Assembly: GCA_009845425.1 (NCBI GenBank)
Contig: VXZQ01000009.1
Location: 227,714-291,713 of the forward strand
Origin: Holophagales bacterium
GTDB taxonomy: Bacteria > Acidobacteriota > Thermoanaerobaculia > Multivoradales > Multivoraceae
Direction: 5' to 3'
Length of the DNA: 64,000 nucleotides
The translations under genes and the position numbers were made by a program. How positions within the stretch are numbered: position 1 is the first letter of the stretch; each line of letters starts with the position of its first letter. The notes beneath the pieces were generated by a model. The model was not told the DNA's origin, made no database searches, and saw nothing but the letters and a program-made list of their open reading frames with translations. Shown here one piece after another: positions 58,205 to 64,000 of this stretch.

Positions 58205-59050
58205 ATGCGGTCCCCAGTTCTCTGTCCGAAGCTCAGCCTTCTGTTCTTCCTCGCGGCATCGATCGCCGGCTTCGCCACCACACCAGCCCAGGCCCAACGA
58301 GACCCCGGCACCACCTTCCGCGACTGCGACGTCTGCCCCGAGATGGTCGTCGTACCGGCCGGCTCCTTCGTCATGGGCTCGCCGACGGACGAACCGGGCC
58401 GCTACGACGACGAGGGCCCGGCGCACGAGGTGACGATCGCCGAGCCCTTCGCCATCGGCGTCCGCGAGGTGACCTTCGAAGAATGGGACGCCTGCGTGGC
58501 GGCCGGCGGCTGCGAGGGCTACGACGCGGGCGACGAGGGCCGCGGGCGCGGCAGCCGGCCCGTGCTCAACGCGAACTGGGACAACGCCCGGGCCTACGTC
58601 TTCTGGCTGACCGCCGTCACCGGCGAGGCCTACCGCCTGCCCAGCGAGGCCGAGTGGGAGTACGCCGCACGCGGCGGGACCTCGACCCGCTATAGCTGGG
58701 GCGACGAACCGAGCGCCGCGCACGCGAACGGCGAGCAGGATCACGGCTGGCCGGACGACGGCCACCGCTACACCGCGCCGACCGGGTCGTTCGCGCCGAA
58801 CCCGTTCGGGCTGTACGACGCGCACGGCAACGTCTGGGAGTGGACCGCCGACTGCTGGAACGACAGCTACGACGGCGCCCAGACGGACGGCAGCGCCTGG
58901 CTCGACGGCGACTGCGTGGGCCGCGTCACCCGCGGCGGCGCCTACAACGGCGGCCCCGCCTACCTGCGCTCCGCGATGCGGCTCAAGATCTACTCCCAGT
59001 TCCGCAGCTACTTCATCGGCTTCCGCGTCGCGCGATCGCTCGCTCCCTGA
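58205..59050 (+). CDS. FGE-sulfatase-fold (SUMF1-like) secreted protein lacking catalytic cysteines
   Basis: MVVVPAGSFVMGSPTDE, YRLPSEAEWEYAARGG, GNVWEWTADCW, GGAYNGGPAYLRSAMR. Confidence 0.85.
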   Translation: MRSPVLCPKLSLLFFLAASIAGFATTPAQAQRDPGTTFRDCDVCPEMVVVPAGSFVMGSPTDEPGRYDDEGPAHEVTIAEPFAIGVREVTFEEWDACVAAGGCEGYDAGDEGRGRGSRPVLNANWDNARAYVFWLTAVTGEAYRLPSEAEWEYAARGGTSTRYSWGDEPSAAHANGEQDHGWPDDGHRYTAPTGSFAPNPFGLYDAHGNVWEWTADCWNDSYDGAQTDGSAWLDGDCVGRVTRGGAYNGGPAYLRSAMRLKIYSQFRSYFIGFRVARSLAP

Positions 59051-59186
59051 CTGTGCTACTTTGTTGAAACAGCGTTAGACGTTGCGGCGTCCTGACAGGT
59101 AGCGCCCCTCTCTCTGCCGATTCGCGCCCCCGCTTCCAAGCGTGCGGGTGAGTGTTCTTTTCACCATCTCGGAGGGAGATTGCGCC

Positions 59187-61952
59187 ATGAGACAGAGATC
59201 CACGGTTCGCTTGACGTACACCGGTGTCGCGGCCCTGGCTGTCCTCGTCTGCGCCGGGGCCGCCTGGGCGCAGAACGGACCGTCCGTCCAGGGGACGATC
59301 ACCGAGAAGGAATCCGGAGCCCTGCTCCCCGGCGCTGAGGTGTCGCTCCGAGACACTCCCCACCGCACCCTGTCGGGCAGTGACGGCCGCTACCGGCTCG
59401 ACGGCGTGCCGGCCGGCGACTACACGCTCGACGTGAACTACGTCGGCTTCGAGGACTTCGAGGCCGGCGTCACGGTCGCGGCCGGGGAGACGGTCTCCCT
59501 GGCGATCGAGCTGGACGCCCGCTACGAGTTCGCCGAGGAGATCGTCGTTCAGGCGGTCCGCTTCGGGCAGAGCAAGGCGCTCAACGAGCAGAAGCAGGCG
59601 ATCAACATCAAGACCGTTCTGTCCGAAGAGCAGATCCAGAGCTTCCCGGACCTGAACACGGCGGAAGTCCTGCAGCGCGTCAGCGGCGTCGCCATTCAGC
59701 GGGACAACGGCGAGGGCCGTTTCGTCTCCATGCGCGGCACCCCGTCGGCGATGACGAACATCACGATCAACGGCCAGCAGGTGGCGTACTCGAACAGTGC
59801 GAATCGCATGGTCGAGCTCGACGTCATCTCGGCCGCTCAGTTGACCGGTATCGAGGTGACCAAGGTCCTGACACCGGACATGGACGCCGACTCGGTCGGC
59901 GGAGCGGTCAACCTGAAGACGCGGAGCGCGTTCGACCAACCGGACGGCGTGACGAACTTCACGTTGGGCTTCGGCGACAACTCGATCGCCGACGGCACGC
60001 ACTCGCGCTCGGCGTTCAACTACTCGACCGTGGGGGGCGCGAACGACAACCTCGGGTTCTCGATCGGCGTCAACTTCGCGCGCACCGCGGCCGAACGCCA
60101 CAACAACGAGCACAAGTGGGGGAGCGAGGACACCGTCGGCGGCGTCGAGATCCCCTACGCGCTGACCAACACGGAGGCGCAGTTCTCGGCCAACGACCGC
60201 GACCGCTACGGCGCCAACGCGCGCCTCGAGGTGCGGATCAACGACAACCACAAGCTCGACTTCGCCGTGGTCCAGAACTACCGCGAAGACGACCAGGACC
60301 GGCAGATCACGCGGATTCGCTGGGACAAGGGCAAGTACCTCAGCCCGACGGAGGTCGAGGGCCTGCGGCTGGTGAAATCCCTGCACGATCGGCTCGAGGA
60401 GCAGGAGATCACGGCCTACAGCGTCAGCGGGGAGCACCGGTTGGGACTGTCCGTGCTCGACTTCAGCCTGTCCACGAGTTCCGCCTTCACCAAGAAGCCG
60501 GAAGGGCAACTCAAGCCGGAGTTCCAGGCCCGCGGGTTCGACCTGAACGTGACCGACATCGGTAGCAAGGCGCCGGGTTGGGATTCGACCAGGCAGGACA
60601 TTCACAACAGCGGCATCTTCGAGTTCGACGCCGTGGACGAGAAGTTCGAGAACACGACCAGCACGATCGACACCGCCAAGGTGGACCTCACCCGGCCGAT
60701 GCAGTGGGGCAGCGATACCGGTGAGTTCAAGCTGGGCGTGAAGGTCCGCGCGCTGCAGAAGGATCGCGCCGACCTCCGCTCGAAGTGGAAGTGGAAGGGC
60801 GACAACCTGTTCCTCGACCAGTTCGAGGCCGGGGGTACGAACATGACCGAGGGCGGCTACAACCTCGGCCAGCAGTACAACCGCTCGGGTTTCCGCTCCT
60901 TCTTCTACGGCAACCAGGGCCCGAACGGGTTCGTCGAGGAAGTGCGCAACGACGTCAACCTGGGCGAGCCGTACAACGCCGAGGAGGACATCAACAGCGT
61001 CTACGCGATGACCACCCAGGAGTACGGAAAGCTGACGATGCTGCTGGGTGTGCGGGCCGAGTTCAACGACCTGGACTACTCGGCCGCCAACCTCGTGGTC
61101 AACGACGACGACGTGCTCAGGAACACGCAGGAAAGCGTGTCGCGGTCCTACGACTTCGTCTATCCCAACCTGCAGTTCCGCTACGCCGTGTCGGACGAAA
61201 CCCTCGTGCGAGCCGCGTTCACGCGCAGCATGGCGCGGCCCAACTTCTGGGATTCGATGCCGTTCTCGTACACCCACACGGACGACGAGGAGATCATCCG
61301 CGGCAATCCGTATCTCGATCCGGCGCTAGCCAACAACGTCGACTTCCTGGTCGAGCGGTTCCTGGACAACGTCGGCATCATCTCGGGCGGCGTGTTCTTC
61401 AAGAGCGTCGACGACTTCAACTTCGTCACCGCGACGACGCAGCGCGGCGGGGAGTTCGACGGTTTCGACGTGGAGGAACCGGTCAACGGCGGCAACGCGG
61501 ACCTGATGGGCATCGAGGTCGCCTGGCAGCAGCACTGGGATTCGGGTTTCGGCATCTACGCGAACTACACGTACACCGACGTGATGAGCATCGACCTGGG
61601 CGAGCAGACCGACCGGGACGACATCAACGTGCTGCCGGAACAGAGGGAGAACGTGGGCAACCTGGCGCTCATCTACGAGAAGAACCGGATCCTGACGCGG
61701 CTCGCCCTCAACATGAGCGACCGGTGGCTGAGCGAGGTGGGCGACGAGGCCGGCACCGACGAGTGGGCCGACTCGGCGATGTACCTCGACTACTCCTTCA
61801 CCTATCTCTTCGAGAACGGTCTCGAGCTGTTCCTGCAGGCCAACAACCTGACGGAAGAGATCGTCTATCTCTACCGGGGTATCGCGAGCCGGGCTTCCCA
61901 GCAGGACATCACCGGCCGGACCTTCAACGCCGGCATGCGCTGGTCGTTCTAG
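59187..61952 (+). CDS. TonB-dependent receptor with carboxypeptidase-regulatory-like N-domain
   Basis: VQGTITEKESGALLPGAEVSLRD…GDYTLDVNYVGFE; VLQRVSGVAIQRDNGEGRFVSMRGT; terminal FNAGMRWSF. Confidence 0.93.
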   Translation: MRQRSTVRLTYTGVAALAVLVCAGAAWAQNGPSVQGTITEKESGALLPGAEVSLRDTPHRTLSGSDGRYRLDGVPAGDYTLDVNYVGFEDFEAGVTVAAGETVSLAIELDARYEFAEEIVVQAVRFGQSKALNEQKQAINIKTVLSEEQIQSFPDLNTAEVLQRVSGVAIQRDNGEGRFVSMRGTPSAMTNITINGQQVAYSNSANRMVELDVISAAQLTGIEVTKVLTPDMDADSVGGAVNLKTRSAFDQPDGVTNFTLGFGDNSIADGTHSRSAFNYSTVGGANDNLGFSIGVNFARTAAERHNNEHKWGSEDTVGGVEIPYALTNTEAQFSANDRDRYGANARLEVRINDNHKLDFAVVQNYREDDQDRQITRIRWDKGKYLSPTEVEGLRLVKSLHDRLEEQEITAYSVSGEHRLGLSVLDFSLSTSSAFTKKPEGQLKPEFQARGFDLNVTDIGSKAPGWDSTRQDIHNSGIFEFDAVDEKFENTTSTIDTAKVDLTRPMQWGSDTGEFKLGVKVRALQKDRADLRSKWKWKGDNLFLDQFEAGGTNMTEGGYNLGQQYNRSGFRSFFYGNQGPNGFVEEVRNDVNLGEPYNAEEDINSVYAMTTQEYGKLTMLLGVRAEFNDLDYSAANLVVNDDDVLRNTQESVSRSYDFVYPNLQFRYAVSDETLVRAAFTRSMARPNFWDSMPFSYTHTDDEEIIRGNPYLDPALANNVDFLVERFLDNVGIISGGVFFKSVDDFNFVTATTQRGGEFDGFDVEEPVNGGNADLMGIEVAWQQHWDSGFGIYANYTYTDVMSIDLGEQTDRDDINVLPEQRENVGNLALIYEKNRILTRLALNMSDRWLSEVGDEAGTDEWADSAMYLDYSFTYLFENGLELFLQANNLTEEIVYLYRGIASRASQQDITGRTFNAGMRWSF

Positions 61953-61964
61953 GAGGGGCCACAC

Positions 61965-62034
61965 ACTGGGTGCGCCGGCCTTCTGGCCGGCATCAGGCGC
62001 GACGCCGCGGAGCGGCGAGCGCGAGTTCTTTCGG
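61965..62034. repeat. GGTGCGC repeat copy
   Basis: CTGGGTGCGCCGGCCTTCTGGCCGGCATCAGGCGCGACGCCGCGGAGCGGCGAGCGCGAG, essentially identical to 55926-55980. Confidence 0.93.
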
Positions 62035-62045
62035 CCGCCTGATCC

Positions 62046-63614
62046 ATGAACCCCCCCTCCCTCCACTTCGTCGACTACCTGATCATCGGGGCGAGCCTCG
62101 TCCTGTCGGTCGGGGTCGGCGTCCGCTTCGCGAAGGCCCAGTCGACGACGTCGAAGTACTTCGCCGCCGGCCGCAACGTGCCGGTGTGGGCGATCGGTCT
62201 GTCGATCTTCGCGACGCTGATCAGCAGCATCACCTTCCTCGCCTACCCGGGCGACGGCTTCGCCGGCAACTGGGTGCGCCTCGTGCAGGGCCTGATGGTG
62301 CCGATCGTCGTGCTGCTCGGCATCGGCTTCATCGTGCCGATGTACCGCAAGGTCATCGGGCTCAGCGCCTACGAGTACTTCGAGCGCCGTTTCGGCTACC
62401 TGGCCCGGCTCTACGCCTCGCTGGCGTTCGTGCTGGCCCAGTTCGCCGGCATGGGCTCGGTGTTCTTCCTGCTGGCGCTGGCGGTCTCGAGCATGACCGG
62501 CATCGGCGTCGTCACGGTGGTCCTGGTGCTCGGCCTGGTGGTGACCGTCGTCACCCTCCTGGGCGGGATGGAGGCGGTCATCTGGCTCGACGTGATCCAG
62601 GGGCTGCTGCTCATCCTGGGCGGGCTCGTCACCCTGCTCGTCATCGCGGTCAAGCTCGACGGCGGCTTGGGCCAGGTGTTCACCGTCGCGGCGGCCGAGA
62701 ACAAGGTGAGCTTGGGTTCCTTCGACTGGAACCTGGTCGAGCTGACCTTCTGGGTGATGGCGATCAACGGCATCTTCTACGCCGTCCAGAAGTACGGCAC
62801 CGACCAGACGATGGTGCAGCGCTACCTGACCGCCCGGTCGGACCGGGAGGCGATCCGGGCCTCGATCGGCGGCGTGCTGATGGTGGTGCCGGTGTGGGTG
62901 CTGTTCATGTTCATCGGCACCGCGCTCTACGCCTTCTACCAGGGCAGCCAGGCCACCGCGTCGCTGCCCGACGGCCTGCGCGCCGACGCCGTCTTCCCAC
63001 ACTTCATCCTGAACGAGATGCCGGTCGGCGTCATCGGGCTGATCATCGCGGCGCTGCTGGCCGCCGCCATCTCCTCGCTCGACTCGGACCTCAACTGCCT
63101 GGCGGCGGTCGCCGTCGACGACTACTACAAGAAGCTCCGGCCCCGGAGCACCGAGCTGCAGCGAGTGCGCGTCGGGAAGATCGTCGTCACGCTGTCGGGA
63201 GTCGGCTCGATCGTCGTCGCGCTGATCTACGTCGCCGCCGGCGACGCGGGCGTCCTGGCGACGGTGTTCGCGCTCTACGCGATCTTCTCGGGCGGCATCG
63301 CCGGGATGTTCCTGCTCGGCATCTTCGTGCCGCGCGTCAACAAGGAGGGCCTCTACGTCGGCATCGGCGTCTGCGTGCTGTTCACCGCCGCGGCCCTGCT
63401 GACGTCGACCGAGTTCAGCCTCGGCGGCGAACCGCGCATCTGGCTGGATTTGGGCCCGCTCAACTACACGCAACACAACTACATGCTCGGCGTGTACAGC
63501 CACATCGTCCTGTTCGGCGTCGCCTGGGCGGCGAGTTACTTCTTCCCCGCGCGGGACGTGGACAGGAACCTGACCTATGCTGGTTGGAAGGACCGGAAGC
63601 GAAGCGCGGGGTAA
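62046..63614 (+). CDS. Sodium:solute symporter (SSS family)
   Basis: DYLIIGASLVLSVGVGVRFAKAQSTTSKYFAAGRNVPVWAIGLSIFATLISSITFLAYPG; ~13 TM segments. Confidence 0.92.
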   Translation: MNPPSLHFVDYLIIGASLVLSVGVGVRFAKAQSTTSKYFAAGRNVPVWAIGLSIFATLISSITFLAYPGDGFAGNWVRLVQGLMVPIVVLLGIGFIVPMYRKVIGLSAYEYFERRFGYLARLYASLAFVLAQFAGMGSVFFLLALAVSSMTGIGVVTVVLVLGLVVTVVTLLGGMEAVIWLDVIQGLLLILGGLVTLLVIAVKLDGGLGQVFTVAAAENKVSLGSFDWNLVELTFWVMAINGIFYAVQKYGTDQTMVQRYLTARSDREAIRASIGGVLMVVPVWVLFMFIGTALYAFYQGSQATASLPDGLRADAVFPHFILNEMPVGVIGLIIAALLAAAISSLDSDLNCLAAVAVDDYYKKLRPRSTELQRVRVGKIVVTLSGVGSIVVALIYVAAGDAGVLATVFALYAIFSGGIAGMFLLGIFVPRVNKEGLYVGIGVCVLFTAAALLTSTEFSLGGEPRIWLDLGPLNYTQHNYMLGVYSHIVLFGVAWAASYFFPARDVDRNLTYAGWKDRKRSAG

Positions 63615-63673
63615 GGAGGCGAACAGACGATGACCTTTGAGTTGCGTAGAGAAGCGAGCCGCCTGCACCGCCC

Positions 63674-63826
63674 GTTCTCTAGGTGCGCGGACCTTCTGGT
63701 CCGCTCGGGGGCGAAGCCGCGGAGCGGCGTAGCCCGAAGAATGCGGTCGCCGGCTTCGCCGGCGGCGATTCTGACGTCGCCTTCGGCGGCAAGCGGACCA
63801 GAAGGTCCGCGCACCCAGAGAACGGG
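63674..63826. repeat. Composite multi-hairpin repeat with 34-nt inverted arms
   Basis: CCCGTTCTCTAGGTGCGCGGACCTTCTGGTCCGC vs GCGGACCAGAAGGTCCGCGCACCCAGAGAACGGG (33/34 complementary). Confidence 0.93.
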
Positions 63827-64000
63827 CGTCGACGTAGCCCGTTTCTCTACTGCAGTCGTAGCAGCCCTCGCCCTGGCAGCCTGCGGCACCGCCCCCGAAT
63901 CGCAACCCACCACCGCCACCGACGCCCCCCCCGCCACCCCCGGGTACAGTGGCAGATACACAAGACCGCCCCCCCCAGACCAAAGAAGGAGGGGTAAAGC

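Noticed and set aside
11138-63826. CRISPR array interpretation of the palindromic repeats
   Set aside because: Copies are kilobases apart, carry internal hairpins and lack regularly spaced unique spacers; no cas genes.
61326-63983. 885 aa minus-strand ORF opposite the SSS transporter
   Set aside because: Asp/His/Glu-rich shadow frame typical of antisense to hydrophobic TM genes.
63828-64000. Putative lipoprotein start (VARFSTAVVAALALAACGTAPES…)
   Set aside because: Truncated by the window edge and no convincing start codon; not called as a CDS.

Overview
This 64 kb window is high-GC bacterial chromosome with no rRNA, tRNA, prophage or CRISPR array visible. Gene content (Acidobacteria-type VWFA protein, TonB receptors with carboxypeptidase-regulatory-like N-termini, PQQ-like propellers, sulfatases, DUF3604) suggests an Acidobacteriota-like genome, by inference only. 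Two parts stand out. (1) Positions 1-9.7 kb form a decayed accessory block. It holds two degenerate hicAB-type copies in direct orientation, an IS remnant, other gene relics, a two-gene TIR-like (ThsB/DUF1863-type) plus SLATT-type 2TM operon that looks like an anti-phage signalling pair, and a pentapeptide-repeat protein with a Rossmann/TIR-like C-terminus and a translationally overlapping partner. (2) Positions 11.1-64 kb form a metabolic/transport backbone: sulfatases with a formylglycine-generating enzyme, a ketose-type catabolic operon, a cytochrome/SDR/rifampin-phosphotransferase-like operon, a yejABEF-like peptide importer with a PQQ-like protein and TonB receptor, and serine hydrolases. 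This part carries at least ten copies of a palindromic repeat family, with a conserved GGTGCGC edge, TTCT loop and covarying stems. Copies sit in intergenic regions, and some appear to supply start codons, signal-peptide N-regions or a C-terminus. One copy lies in frame inside a two-domain DsbA-like protein. Functional calls come from reading translations and motifs; no database search was run.
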